Below, in pieces: positions 46,576 to 57,585 of a DNA stretch of 64,000 nt. Origin of the DNA: Nansenia antarctica (lineage: Eukaryota > Chordata > Actinopteri > Argentiniformes > Microstomatidae); the NCBI GenBank assembly GCA_963989245.1, contig OZ022349.1, positions 11,496,167 to 11,560,166 on the forward strand, written 5' to 3'. A model generated the notes under the pieces. The model was given only the letters and a program-made list of their open reading frames with translations. It ran no database searches and had not been told where the DNA came from. Position 1 is the stretch's first letter. Every line of letters begins with the position of its first letter. The position numbers and the translations under genes are program-made.

Positions 46576-47630
46576 TCATCAGAATCAGAATCACAATGGC
46601 TTTTATTACATTACTGTACAGGTACACAAGAGTAAAGTTATTTGACTTTGGTTGCTCAAAATTGACGTTGCAGCATTCACAACAATAATATGTAACATAA
46701 CTAAGTAAAAAAAAGTAACCCTACATTGATAAAGTAATAAAGTGATGGATTTTACAGTGGCTTCAATAGTGATTTTTTTGGGTATGAAATGCAATATAAT
46801 ACAATACAGTATGGTAGTAAATTAGTCCAATGGTATACAACTACGAGGGGTAGTGGTGGTCTAGTGGATAGTGAGTTGGACTTGTGATCGGAAGGTTGTG
46901 AGTTCAAATCCCGCCTGAAACCACACCACTACTAGTGTGCCCTTGAGTAAGGCACTTAGCCCTCAGTTACTCCAGGGGGAATGTCTCTGTAATTCGTAAT
47001 TGTAAGTCGCTTTGGATTAAAAGTGTCTGCTAAATGGCAAAATTAAAATTAAATTAAAGTAATCCAGTAGTGTGCAGTAGTTATAATACTGTAATATGTT
47101 CATTTTTGTAGTATGCGTGTGGTTGTTTAGATGGTGGCAGTCTTTTGTATTCTTCCAGTGTATTTCCCCAGGAGCCTGATTGCTTGGGGGAAATAGCTGT
47201 TTGTCAGCCTCTGGGTTTCAGCCCCGAGGCTTCAGTACCGTTTCCCCGACAGCAGTAGCTCGAACAGTTTCTGATTGGGGTGGCTGGGGTCCCTAATAAT
47301 CCTGAGGGCCTTTCTGACACACCAGTCCTAGTAGGTATCCTGGATGGAGAGAAGCTCACATCTGCTGATCTTCTCAGCTGTCTGTCCTCACTACCCTTTG
47401 CAGCGCTTTGCGGTTCTGAGCAGTGCAGTTCACATACCAGGCAGTGACGCATCCTGTCAGGACGCTCTCGGTTGTGTCTCTGAAGAAGGCCCCTAGGATC
47501 TTAGGCCCGAGGCCAAACTTTTTTAGCCGCCTGAGATGGAAGAGGCGACGTTGTACTTTTTTCACCACCTGGTTGGTGTATTCATCCCAGGTGAGGTCGT
47601 TGGTGATGTGAATTCCAAGGAACATCAGCA
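46576..47630 (-). mobile_element. Rex1/CR1-like LINE, 3' part, with SINE insert
   Basis: Minus-strand LINE. Reverse transcriptase C-terminal part at about 47374-47625: FLGIHITNDLTWDEYTNQVV, SVLTGCVTAWYVNCTAQNRK and ALQRVVRT. The following ORF end and 3' UTR run left to a (TTCTGA)n tail at 46571-46590 (plus strand TCAGAATCAGAATCA). A SINE sits within the UTR at 46846-47062. The UTR matches that at 56414-56940. It is 5'-truncated. Confidence 0.75.
46846..47062 (+). mobile_element. tRNA-derived SINE with L2-type tail, full length
   Basis: Head: GTAGTGGTGGTCTAGTGGAT (A box) and GAGTTCAAATCCCGCC (B box). The body includes GTGCCCTTGAGTAAGGCACT and CAGGGGGAATGTCTCTG. The tail is GTAAGTCGCTTTGGATTAAA, CTGCTAAATGG and AAATT units. 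The L2-like tail suggests mobilisation by an L2 LINE, as known for fish SINEs. Nearly identical to the SINE at 57864-58088. Confidence 0.9.
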
Positions 47631-47699
47631 GAGTATGATAATGAGTATGATGCTTTGTTTTACCCTTATGTGTTGTTCAATGTTGACCTAAACTAGAAG

Positions 47700-47848
47700 A
47701 TGATGCGTCAGTTATGTAATATAATACAATATGCCATTTAGCCAAAGCGACTTACACTGCAGTGAGTGTATACATTTTTCAGCATGATCCCAGTGTGAAC
47801 CGAACCCACACATTGTTAGCGCCATGCTCTACCAACGGAGCCACAGAG
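47700..47848 (-). mobile_element. tRNA-derived SINE, HpaI-like
   Basis: On the minus strand: GTGGCTCCGTTGGTAGAGCA (A box), TGGGTTCGGTTCACACTGG (B box), AAAATGTATACACTCACTGC and GTAAGTCGCTTTGGC. Same order as the salmonid HpaI SINE as I remember it. The head is better preserved than in the copy at 26881. Confidence 0.8.
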
Positions 47849-48536
47849 GACCACAAGGGATCTTGTTAGAACTTGTCTGGTGACAATGACATGCCATCTG
47901 TCACACTCTGACCTCTCTTTAGTGTAGTGAGAAAGAACAAAATGTCCAACTACACAAAATCAATATGGAAACCACAGTCTCAACCAAGCTTTCCAGTGAA
48001 CAACCACTGCCTTTCCCCAATGGATAATCATGCTCTTAAGCCTCTTCAAATATCAATTTCGTGAGCTGTTACTCACGAGAATGAATATGCAAATAGTGCA
48101 GACGTTTTGCATAATCACAAAGTAAAAAAAATAAAAAGAGTGTCAAGTCAATGCACGATTATGTCGTCCTCATCCTACATTTTTCTCTTAAGTGATATTT
48201 GTAAATAATTTTTTTCAATCTCATGATCATAGGCCTACACACCAATTCATTGGAAATATCTTTATCTAGCTGTGAGGGACGCGTAAGCAAGTTTTTTTTG
48301 CCCTGGATGTTGTGAAGGAGCTCCCTGGGAGGGATTTGTTTTTGATTAGATACAGTGCAGCGTGTTGGAATGACATTAGCTTGCTCATGAAATAGGATTC
48401 AATACTTCACACCCGTTATGGAATAAATTACTAACGTTCACCAACAACTGCAATGGGCCTGTCACTCTGTTTAATTCATGAGCAGTTTAGCTAATATGAT
48501 CAAACAAATGGAGTTGCTGGGGTTGTGAATCATAAG
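47849..48536. other. Unique non-coding sequence
   Basis: No element recognised. Confidence 0.5.
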
Positions 48537-48544
48537 GTGGCAGT

Positions 48545-48730
48545 TAGGGGTGGGCATCGACGATCGATAATTGATCGATAAGGATCTTGGTCGATCACAA
48601 AATAAAACATTTGGTCGATCACAAAAAAAGATTTTTTTTTTATTTTTTTTTTGTGATCGACCAAATGTTTTATTTTGTGATCGACCAAGATCCTTATCGA
48701 TCAATTATCGATCGTCGATGCCCACCCCTA
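48545..48730. mobile_element. hAT-type palindromic MITE, perfect arms
   Basis: A 186-bp element flanked by a perfect 8-bp duplication GTGGCAGT (48537-48544 and 48731-48738), the hAT signature. Ends start TAGGGGTGGGCATCGACG. The two 85-bp arms (48545-48629 and 48646-48730) are exact reverse complements around a 16-base A/T loop. Each arm contains a repeated TTGGTCGATCACAAAA. Equal open frames on both strands are a consequence of the symmetry, not genes. Perfect arms and duplication indicate a recent insertion. Confidence 0.93.
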
Positions 48731-48738
48731 GTGGCAGT

Positions 48739-49685
48739 ACTTTCATTATACATGGGGATGGGGGTAAACACAAACATGTGACTCAGTGTTTCTTCTCTGA
48801 GCTGATCATGTGAAGCTCTCTGGTTAAGCTATGTACACCGGAGGAGTATTGAGTACTGTCGCTGCATTCACAACACAAGCTGTTTTTTTCTTCATGTGAT
48901 CAGTTTCATGGTTTCCTATGACACAAAACCATTTAAATGTAAGGTAAAAAAATCTGTCTAAATGATAAGCGATTATGGCCAAAGGACATACCATTCCAGT
49001 TGGCACATTCAATTAGGCCGCATAGCTAGCTGATGAAGCACGGTCCCGCCAAAACAGCTGCAAGTCCGTCGCCTATGGGGAGAATTAACGAAATATCTGG
49101 TTGTTCTGGTTGTTCTGGAGCCGCAACGGAGGATAAATATGGATACGGTACTAGTTGTCTATGATATCCCTGCTGGTGAAAGAAAATCAGCAGTGTTGAA
49201 GACCAGCTGGGCTCTTTCCATATCGCTTGTCAAACAGAGGAGATAAAGGCAGAAAACACTGCTAACATGTTGCTTCAAGACTCAATTACCGGTAGTCTGG
49301 TGAGCACCCCAAGAAAGATACCCTTACAAATGGAGAGATGGGAATAACAAATAGGAGCTTTAGATACAACGGAGGAGGACCAGCAACTGCTGTAGCAGAT
49401 AAGACAGAGCAGTCAGCAAGGTTGCATCTGGCTTAGGGGTACAAACATAGAGTAATTGTTCGCACCAATGTGTAAACATTGTCTTGGATAATGCTCTTTT
49501 CCCCCTAAAGCACAACAATCTCAAGATGAGCAGCTGAACTTTTTGATACTGCGTTTAGTAGTCCTTCTCCCTCACTGTCTTATAACAACTGCGAACACAT
49601 CCGAATCAGACATAACGTTTAGAGAACTCTTGATTGCTGTTTGATTGATTGAGACATACTATACTGTACAGTATATTGACTAAGC
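48739..49685. other. Unique non-coding sequence
   Basis: No element recognised. Confidence 0.5.
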
Positions 49686-49727
49686 TAGGGTTAACCCTAA
49701 TCCTAACCCTAACCCTAACTCTAACCC
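49686..49727 (-). repeat. Short interstitial telomere-like repeat
   Basis: CCCTAA units with two variants (CCTAATCC, AACTCTAACCC), preceded by an inverted AGGGTTAACCCT. C-rich strand shown; opposite orientation to the array at 27398. Confidence 0.75.
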
Positions 49728-50619
49728 AGAAGAACAAAACTGCTGAACTCCCCCCCGTCTCTGTCACTCCCTCCCTCCCCCTCTCCCTCCCTCCCTCCCC
49801 CTCTCCCTCTTTTTCAACCATTAACCCCGTCATCTCATGTAATGGCTTCCGAAATAATTCTTTTTATTTAGAATTGTATTTTATTTGTTTATTTTATTTT
49901 TTCTTTGACACACACTCTACACAGTAACAAGACTTGAAATCTGGGCGGGTTCCGCTTCCAGGCGAGATGGACTCAGACTGTCGTTGTAACACCATCCCAC
50001 TCTATGGTGACAGCCTTTGACACCATGCCCCCCCCAAATGGAGGGTCCTCACCCCCTCACATACAACATCAGACACCTCACCGAGACTCCATTTCCTGCC
50101 AGCTCTTAGAATCTGCAATCAATATCCGACAAAATGTCAAACACATTTGTATCTGTATGCTTCTGTATGCTGCAACTCTATCTGCAGTTTGACTGCTGTC
50201 AGGTTGTCTACTAGCAAGAGAGAACTGCTTAAAAGAAAGCTAAGGAAATATTTGTGTCTAGTTTTGGATGGATGGATTTTCATCCATTAAATGTATCAAA
50301 GTTAATTTGATTTACAACAGGAAATATGCTTAAGACTGACTGTTTCTTAATTGGATTGTGTAATTTAAACATTTCCATGGTTTCATTGTTTTGTTCCTGA
50401 GACAGTCGGAAAAGATGTTAAGAGAAATAGAAGCGGAATGAATGAGGGTTGTATGTGACATAAGAGCTATTGACGTCACAGTTACCGTGCAATAGATCAT
50501 AATGTACTGTAGCTAACACGTCCGGGAGACATTGCCTAACATCTCTATAATTCTGTTATTTAATGCTTTAAATCAATGGTTCCACTGAAAATGCAATCAC
50601 CTTAACTTCACACCAGCTT
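49728..50619. other. Pyrimidine tract then unique sequence
   Basis: A CCCTCTCCCTC-type polypyrimidine tract at about 49750-49812, then single-copy looking DNA. Nothing else recognised. Confidence 0.5.
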
Positions 50620-50925
50620 AAAACCCCAGTTTGAATGAACACTCTAGTGATGCAAGGTTGATTCGTGGCCAAATTCGAAGGATTATGGAGTATTTTACCC
50701 TAGCTCATTTTAAAAATATGTGTCATTCACTGCTGTACTGGCTGAACGTACTGATTATGTACTCATGGGGAAAAACCATACATGTAACAAGGGTAGGCAC
50801 AATAAGCCATGGCTTCAGCCTACACCTTTTTGGTCCTGGTGTTACGCATTGTGACTGTGTAAATCTTTAATATCTGTATTATGAATTGTATAAGGGATCA
50901 AAATAAACATTCTCAATCAATCAAA
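50620..50925 (+). mobile_element. Possible LINE 3' UTR
   Basis: Ends with AAAATAAACATTC and a short AATCAATC tail. Contains GGTAGGCACAATAAGCC and CTTCAGCCTACACC, reminiscent of fish LINE 3' UTRs. No coding part remains. Low certainty. Confidence 0.35.
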
Positions 50926-51929
50926 ACGTTCCACTGGCTGTGTTGTTTCATATAAATGACAACATGCTAGAAAGGTTCTCCTTGAGTATCCCAAATACAA
51001 ATGGTCTCATTTTGGTCCGTAACAGTAGGCATGCAGCAGTGTTTAATGGGAAGGTCATATAAAACAAAAAAGTGTTTTTGCATTGGTTTAATGCAGCACC
51101 TTGAATGTTCATAAATGAACGGTGGTTGAGTGTGTAGTCACCATGTGAACAACATGTATTGTGAAGTTGAAGAGACATGAAAGGCAATGTTAGTAGAATC
51201 AGTATACTATTACCATGACTTATGCAAGAAAATGACTCAACAACGAAAATGGAAATCATGCATTATGAGAGTTCAAAGTTCTTATTCAACATTATAAAGG
51301 CAACAGGTATAACTGAAGAAATTGTCAACAGCAATCATTCTGGAACATTCATTAAACATTCAACTTTAATGAATGGTGCCACTACAAATGAACAACACAT
51401 GCCTTTCTAAACCCTGTTGATCGAGTTCAAACGGTACAGGAGAAGTGATGGTCTGACTTAGGTTGAAGGCACAGCTTGCAGCAGTTACATCTGTGCTGAA
51501 GACTGCAGGAAACACAGGAGACTTTGAGGTGAAGCGAAATTGAGCTGAGGTGAAATTGTGCACAAGCTTGAGAAGGGAAACTTTTTAACGAGCCCCGTGC
51601 CAAGGTTAAACTCTACACTTGTGCTTCCCTTTATCTGATTCACACAATGCTTCCTTTTTTTTATCATATTGAATATTTCAGATGTTATCTTCTTTTCCCT
51701 ATTAAGTTTCCCCTCCACTCCAACCATCTTCCTCTTGGCTCTGTTGTCTGTGATGTGTGCTGCTCTGTCAGGCCGCCGGCACAAAATCAATGTCTCTGTC
51801 TTCTATTTGGGTGGTGTGTACAACCACCCCCACTTCCGATCAATACCCATTGAGATGAGATGACAAATGGTATAGGTATGTTTTCAGGCCTTGGCTGTTA
51901 TGTATCGGACAGATCTTACTTCTCTGCAG
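50926..51929. other. Unique non-coding sequence
   Basis: No element recognised. Confidence 0.5.
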
Positions 51930-51930
51930 C

Positions 51931-51980
<50 letters not shown>

Positions 51981-51981
51981 A

Positions 51982-52033
<52 letters not shown>
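51930..52033. repeat. (CAA)n followed by (GT)n microsatellite
   Basis: About 17 CAA units (51930-51981) followed two bases later by about 24 GT units (51985-52033) and GTCTGT variants. Confidence 0.95.
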
Positions 52034-52035
<2 letters not shown>

Positions 52036-52097
52036 TGTCTGTGTCTGTGTCTGCGTCTGTGTGTGTTGGTCATACCATGTCTATGAAGGTGAAAGAT

Positions 52098-52133
52098 TAT
52101 ATATATACAGTATATATATATATATATATATAT
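52098..52133. repeat. (AT)n microsatellite
   Basis: AT run with one CAG interruption. Confidence 0.9.
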
Positions 52134-53479
52134 TCAGGAGCTTGATATGGACCACCAGGCAGGTGATTTTGACTTGTGCTGATTGGACTAGTGTCAGACA
52201 AGGTTGTGAGGTGTTTCGACAACCAACTGTCAAGCACCTTGTTATTACGTTTGAGGTTAATGCCTCTAGAGGACAAGGAGTTAATGTGAAGTAGAAGGCG
52301 TCAATAACAATTGAATACATGTGTCGTCCAGGTTGTACAGGATTGCACAGTGTACAGCTGTAGACTATACTGTAGGAGGACAGAGAGGACAGAGAGGTGA
52401 ATCTGGAGTATAATTGTAATTTTTCTTTCTTCTTTTTTTTCTGGTGAAGACATTTTGATAGACTCTAGTTCTTAGAGATGCCAATCAATGCAGTGCATAT
52501 ACAGTATATTCTCTGTAAGTGCACCATTATGCTACTCTACTCAGGTCAAGCCAACCTGTAGTGGGCAAAGAGAAGAAAGGGGTCAGTTGGGAGATGTCTC
52601 ACTGTGCTATCAGTAAAAAAAAACTCCCTGATGTCTTTGAGAATAAAGTGGTGGCTAAGCATGCTTAGCTTAGGAAAGGATGAGATAGCTGCCTGCCAGA
52701 AACAGAGACATGGATCAACATAATCCTTTGGCAAGGTGCTGCTGTAGTCTGGAGGAAGGAATCCGTATCCTGTGCCACGCCTGATATGGCCCTCTCTGTA
52801 TCTCCAGGTAATCACACCTCTAAACCAAGTCGGTGAACTCATGATTCTTCAGTGGAGAGAGAATTAATTTCCTGGCTCCGCATAGAGCCAGGAAAATGGG
52901 CCGAAATAGGTAGAATAGCAGAACATTACCAGGGACATTATCTTCTGACTTCCTCAACTAAGGAAATTTCAGAAATGTTTATCTCTCCTTGGAAAAATCC
53001 CCCCCCCCCCCCAAAAAAAAAGAAAGAAAAAAAACGTATTTACTAAATTATCTATGCATATATGACGATATATATATACGTATATACATATATATGATAT
53101 TTGTTTAGTCACAGTATTTTTCTATTCGATTTCCATATTCAATTGCTGCAGGAGGCTACAGTGCAGCACAAAGGAAAACCAGCATCTGCAGTACAGCATG
53201 GAGTACACGGCCTTGGACATGATGATGAAGTATAGAAAATAGCCTCTCAAATTCAAAGGTCAGCAGTTAGTACCGTATGTGCCGATGGCAGGTGGAGTAC
53301 TGGATTAGCAGTGCAGGTGTAAAGAGGGCTATGTGATCCAGTAATGTACCAAACTACCAGGCATATCTGCCTTCCTTTCTACTCTCTCTATTATTCAGGC
53401 TCTTTATCAGCCCTGCCTGCTAGAGGACTTTTTTTTATCTTGATTCTCAAACGGCTGCAGCGCATACACACAGATCTCA
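52134..53479. other. Unique non-coding sequence
   Basis: Contains a 98-codon minus-strand open frame (52546-52842) with no recognised motif, a poly-C/poly-A run at 53000-53020 and an AT-rich run at 53065-53095. Confidence 0.45.
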
Positions 53480-53645
53480 ATATACAGAGCATATTTTATC
53501 TCAGCCGAGGGACAACAGTGTGCGCGCATAACCGAATATTCATGCACTCTGTAATTCAATAAGGTCCAGAATAAATCAAAAGCACTTTCGGCGATAGCTA
53601 CTGTGTGGAGCACATGAAGTTGCAGGGTGCCATGGAAACAGAGAT
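53480..53645. promoter_or_regulatory. Possible conserved non-coding element
   Basis: Non-repetitive block with AACCGAATATTCATGCACTC, CTGTAATTCAATAAGG and CATGGAAACAGAG. Texture of a vertebrate enhancer. Unproven. Confidence 0.2.
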
Positions 53646-54253
53646 GTTGAGAAACACGTTGATTCCCTCCACCCCCAAAACCCCCTCGCTCTTGGGTGTC
53701 CACCATATTATATTCCACAGTGATGTCTCCTCAATAACCTCTGGCATAGCGAGTTGGTAATTCATTTAACTACTGATGAGACAAAATAACCCCCCCCCCC
53801 TCCCCTTCCTCCTCCTCCTCTCTCTCTTTCTCTCTCCCTTCTCAGTCTGTTGGTGACCCTATAAGCTAGTGAGCAAGAGAGGTGGCCCTTAAGCAATTTT
53901 CTGGCAGAAATATATGCTATTGATTACCCCACGGGATTCTCACCCACATTAACACGATTAATCACATTTGAGTTATTTTTTACTGCCTCATTTTAAATTC
54001 CATTAATAAGTAAATAAGTAATGACTTTAAAAGCTCAATCCATTTCTTCTACAAGCTGATTTATTCCAGTTTGCAGCAAGATTGTAAAAATAAAATGAGA
54101 CATGGTCCTACTTTTTTGGTGATATAGGGCTATGCATATTTCTGAGGCTTGAGTTACCAGATTGTTAAAGATAGCCATAATATGCCGTAATAAAAGCCAT
54201 AATATTATACATTTCGCCGGCAACTTATTTGAAAGACTTATTGCCCATTCATG
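53646..54253. other. Unique sequence, AT-rich right half
   Basis: A poly-C and CTC-rich tract at 53790-53840, then AT-rich DNA with CACGATTAATCACATTTGAG and CCATTAATAAGTAAATAAG that may be regulatory. Confidence 0.35.
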
Positions 54254-54403
54254 TAGACCTACAGCAGCTTGTGTGAATTAATCTAGACCTACAGGAGCTT
54301 GTGTGAATTCATCTAGACCTATAGGAGCTTGTGTGAATTCATCTAGACCTACAGGAGCTTGTGTGAATTCATCTAGACCTACAGCAGATTGTGTGAATTC
54401 ATC
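54254..54403. repeat. 30-bp minisatellite, 5 copies
   Basis: Five tandem copies of a 30-bp unit (CTAGACCTACAGGAGCTTGT then GTGAATTCAT). First and last copies diverge slightly. It ends exactly at the TA where the next element is inserted. Because 30 is a multiple of 3, the minus strand reads as a repeated LDEFTQAPVG peptide; I regard this as incidental. Confidence 0.9.
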
Positions 54404-54405
54404 TA

Positions 54406-55259
54406 AACTCCTCAAAAAAAGTTCAGAAACGTTATTTCGTTGATTATTCCTCCCCTTTAATAATAGCAATTGGTATTGTATTTGATATCATTGGAAAGCC
54501 TGATTAGTCACTTTTACAACGAGGTACAACTTGTAAGGATCATGCATTCGTGGAAGGAGCAACACAGCTAAACGTGTGGGTAGCGGCCCAACATTTTTTG
54601 CCAAAATCCCCTGCAATATTCTTCTGTTGGTATTCACTCTCGTTTTGAGTTGCTTGGTGGATTGGATGATTGCACTCTCCCACAGTAATAAGGAAAAAAC
54701 AACACATATCGACATTTTTATACTTTATTAATTTTACACTGTCTGGGATCTCAGTAGCGTGTGGAAGATCCATACACAGTCACAACAGCTTGGCACCTCC
54801 TCCTCATGCTGGTCACCAGCCTGGTCACACTGCTGTGGGATGGCATCCCATTCCTCAACCAGGATTTGCCGCAAGTCAGCCAATATGGTTGCGTTGGTCA
54901 CTCTGGTCCTGGCTCTGTGGGGGCGAGCGTTGTCATCCTGGAGGATGGAGTTTCAGATTCTAGAGATATAGGATCGCCACTGGCTCCAGAATATCATTCC
55001 GATATCTCACTGCATTGAGATTGCCTTCAATGATGACAAGTTCTGTTTTGCAGGGGATTTTGACAAATTATTTTGGGCCTCTACCCACACATTTAGCTGT
55101 GTTGCTCCTTCCACGAATGCATGATCCTTACAAGTTGTACCTCGTTGTAAAGGTGACTAATCAGGCTTTCCAACAATATAAAAAACAATACCAATTGGTA
55201 TTATTAAAAAGGAGGAATAATCGACCGAAATAACGTTTCCAAACTTTTTTTGAGGAGTT
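54406..55259 (-). mobile_element. Tc1-like transposon, internally deleted, long inverted repeats
   Basis: An 854-bp element between TA at 54404-54405 and 55260-55261. Ends start AACTCCTCAAAAAAAGTT, and arms of about 185 bp match, sharing GTACAACTTGTAAGGATCAT and CGTGGAAGGAGCAACACAGC. The minus-strand centre (about 55040-54720) encodes remnants GNLNAVRYRNDILEPVA, QDDNARPHRARTRVTNATIL and LRQILVEEWDAIPQQ, that is the second catalytic box and following region of a Tc1-like transposase. The N-terminal half is gone. Confidence 0.88.
54720..55040 (-). pseudogene. Tc1-like transposase fragment
   Basis: Central to C-terminal transposase remnant of the element above. Frame changes occur near 54950. 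It retains the QDDNARPH catalytic-Asp motif but no DNA-binding domain. Confidence 0.7.
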
Positions 55260-55261
55260 TA

Positions 55262-56413
55262 CATACCTATATTCCGCTGACATACCTTTAATTTCCTGTC
55301 TCTCTCCACTATCTCTATCCAATAAAGATGAAAAATGTAAGAGAAAAAAATGATTAGGAATTGTCCTAAACATTTTTGAGAAGTCACTTGAAAGACAGAA
55401 CATGGAAATAGCAACAGAGTAGGTGGCCATGGATATCATATAAAGCATAGTAAACATGGATTCTAGGTTAGGTGAAAACATATTATTGTTACAAGATTGA
55501 TCAGTGACGTGCATTGAAGGGTTCCTTATTTCTGGTCGAACTTCCATAAACTCTTATAAACTGTTATTTTATATGCACTGTTTTAACAAACTGCTTAGTA
55601 TGTGCTCAACCGGCCTGTCTTCCCTACGCCAACATGACCCATCAAAAACCAAACAATCCTTCCTGCAAAAAAAGGAGGGAAGCGAGAGAAAACAAATCCC
55701 AAGCCTGCCAGAGCGTCGGCGTTAAGATTTATGTTTTTCATTTGCTGGGTGGCGTTTTTTTGTGTGACTCAGTCACTCCAAATTCCTGTCAAAACCACAG
55801 GCGTACAATACAAACAGCAGCTAGTAAGACCCCCGAAACCTGCTGCCGTCAAGCTTAACAAATTGACAAGGATTTGTAAACAACACAACCAGTCGCATCT
55901 CACAAGCATGCAGCCTTGTGCATGAATACACACACATCGGACCACACACAAGTGCTCTTCATTTTTGTTCTTATTCGCACCCAAAGCAATTTTACACTTC
56001 ATGGTACAGTTTTGTTATTCACTAGAGTGAATCTGAAACATGGAGTAACCATCAAGAGAACATTTAGAAATGTGTAAGAGGCTTGGCCTCAGTCAGAGCT
56101 GTGTACTGTATCTGTGGATCTGCATCTATTGGTAAAAAGCAGCTCAGAGGTCCGGGGCTATCCGATCTGCCCTAGAAGACGGGATAAAGGCTGAGCAGAG
56201 TCACTTAGCCTCAATCTGTCCTGATACTGCTGAAAAATAATATCCTCTCCCTCGGTCATCCCCTTAAAGCCACGGATTGATCGCAAAAGCTTTGATATGG
56301 CAGATGAAAGCAATAGCACACTTTTTCATTGCATTCACCCACAGCATCCGAGGTCCTAAATCTCTGAAATGATCTCATGAACAAAAAGTACACACAAGCA
56401 ACACATGCACTAG
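55262..56413. other. Unique non-coding sequence
   Basis: No element recognised. Confidence 0.5.
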
Positions 56414-56940
56414 GAATCAGAATCAGAAACAGAATTGCTTTTATTAGATCCAATGTACGGGTAGGCTACACAAGAGTACAATTGTTCAACATTGGCATTG
56501 CACTAAGATACAAAATAGCAATAATAGAATAAAATAAGTAAAGTAAGTAATAATAAAGTAGAGTAAGGTAATAAAGTGATGGTATATATAATAATAAAGT
56601 CATACTACAGCGGGACCAGTCGTACTGCAGTAGAAACAGTAGTGCAAAATGCTGTACAGGTTACTATTGTAACAAACCTGTATGAGGCCTGTTAGCAGCT
56701 CCCCCGAGGGAGTTAACTCTCTTGGGGTTGTGGTTAGCGCGGCTGGTTGGTATGCGGGAACTCGGGGTTCGAGACCTGCATGGAGCGAGTTGTCCTGTTT
56801 GCTATAATATGATGAAATGCAATATCATACAATATGCAATATGATACTGTACAGGTAGTCAAGTAGTAGTCAGGTAATGTACAACTAATCAGGTAGTGTG
56901 CAGGTAGTCATATAATATATATTATTTTTGTAGTGAGGAT
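56414..56940 (-). mobile_element. LINE 3' UTR with tRNA-like insert
   Basis: Plus-strand left end AATCAGAATCAGAAACAGAA, then GCTTTTATTAGATCC, ACACAAGAGTACAATTGTTC and GGTAATAAAGTGATGG match the 3' UTR of the LINE at 46576-47630. It continues after an insert (56669-56805) to TATTATTTTTGTAGTGAGGATGG. No coding part remains. Confidence 0.7.
56669..56805 (+). mobile_element. tRNA-like element, single copy
   Basis: Contains GAGGGAGTTAACTCTCTTGG, TGGTTAGCGCGGC (A box) and TCGGGGTTCGAGACCTGC (B box), ending GCATGGAGCGAGTTGTCC. The same sequence in complement forms the left half of the composite element at 62140-62579. It is inserted into the LINE 3' UTR. Confidence 0.75.
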
Positions 56941-57585
56941 GGTTTGGGGGAGAAAACATGTGAAAACATGCTAGGAAACTTGTATCATACATGTATACAC
57001 ATATCTGTATGTATACTGTATGTATTATGCATGAAATACACCTTTGGGAGTTTGTTTTTGCATACAGTATTTGCATATTTGTACAACACACATATTAGGG
57101 TGTGTGTGTGCATTGCCTCTCTGATCATGCAAGAGGGAACACCAGGAAATTAAACCATTTAAAATAATTAGGACCTCACCATTGATTAGTCTTGATTGAT
57201 TACGCAATGAAAAATACATTTACAGTCGGGTGCAAAAATTTGGGCACCCCTGGTTTAAATGTCCATTAATCTCCAAGTGATTGAAACCTAACCTGAACAC
57301 TAAATGCTACAGTTAAACATGACACAAGTTAAACATGCAACATTTAAAGCAAGGTTTCTTTTATTTTAATTGTTCACAGTTTTTAAATAATAAAAAAGGA
57401 AAAGGGCTCTGTGCAAACGTTTGGGAACCCTTTTGTATTATTCTTTGTTACCTTTTGAGAAGATGATTACTAAGACTCAGACCAAGGTGATTTACTCGTT
57501 AGGGCTTCAATGAGTCAGGTGAATATAATTCCAGGGTTGAACTATATATTCTGAAGTAACGCCATGCCTTTTAAAGTATCCGACC

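Noticed and set aside
46846..46915. Possible functional tRNA gene
   Set aside because: A and B boxes are present, but they head a SINE with a body and L2-type tail, and the acceptor stem is not paired.
48471..48813. Identical open frames on both strands beginning MIDKDLGRSQNKTFGRSQKK
   Set aside because: A direct consequence of the perfect palindrome of the hAT MITE, not a gene.
54278..54469. Repeat protein LDEFTQAPVG on the minus strand
   Set aside because: The 30-bp minisatellite happens to be a multiple of three and free of stops. No start context, no flanking domain, and it runs into a transposon end.
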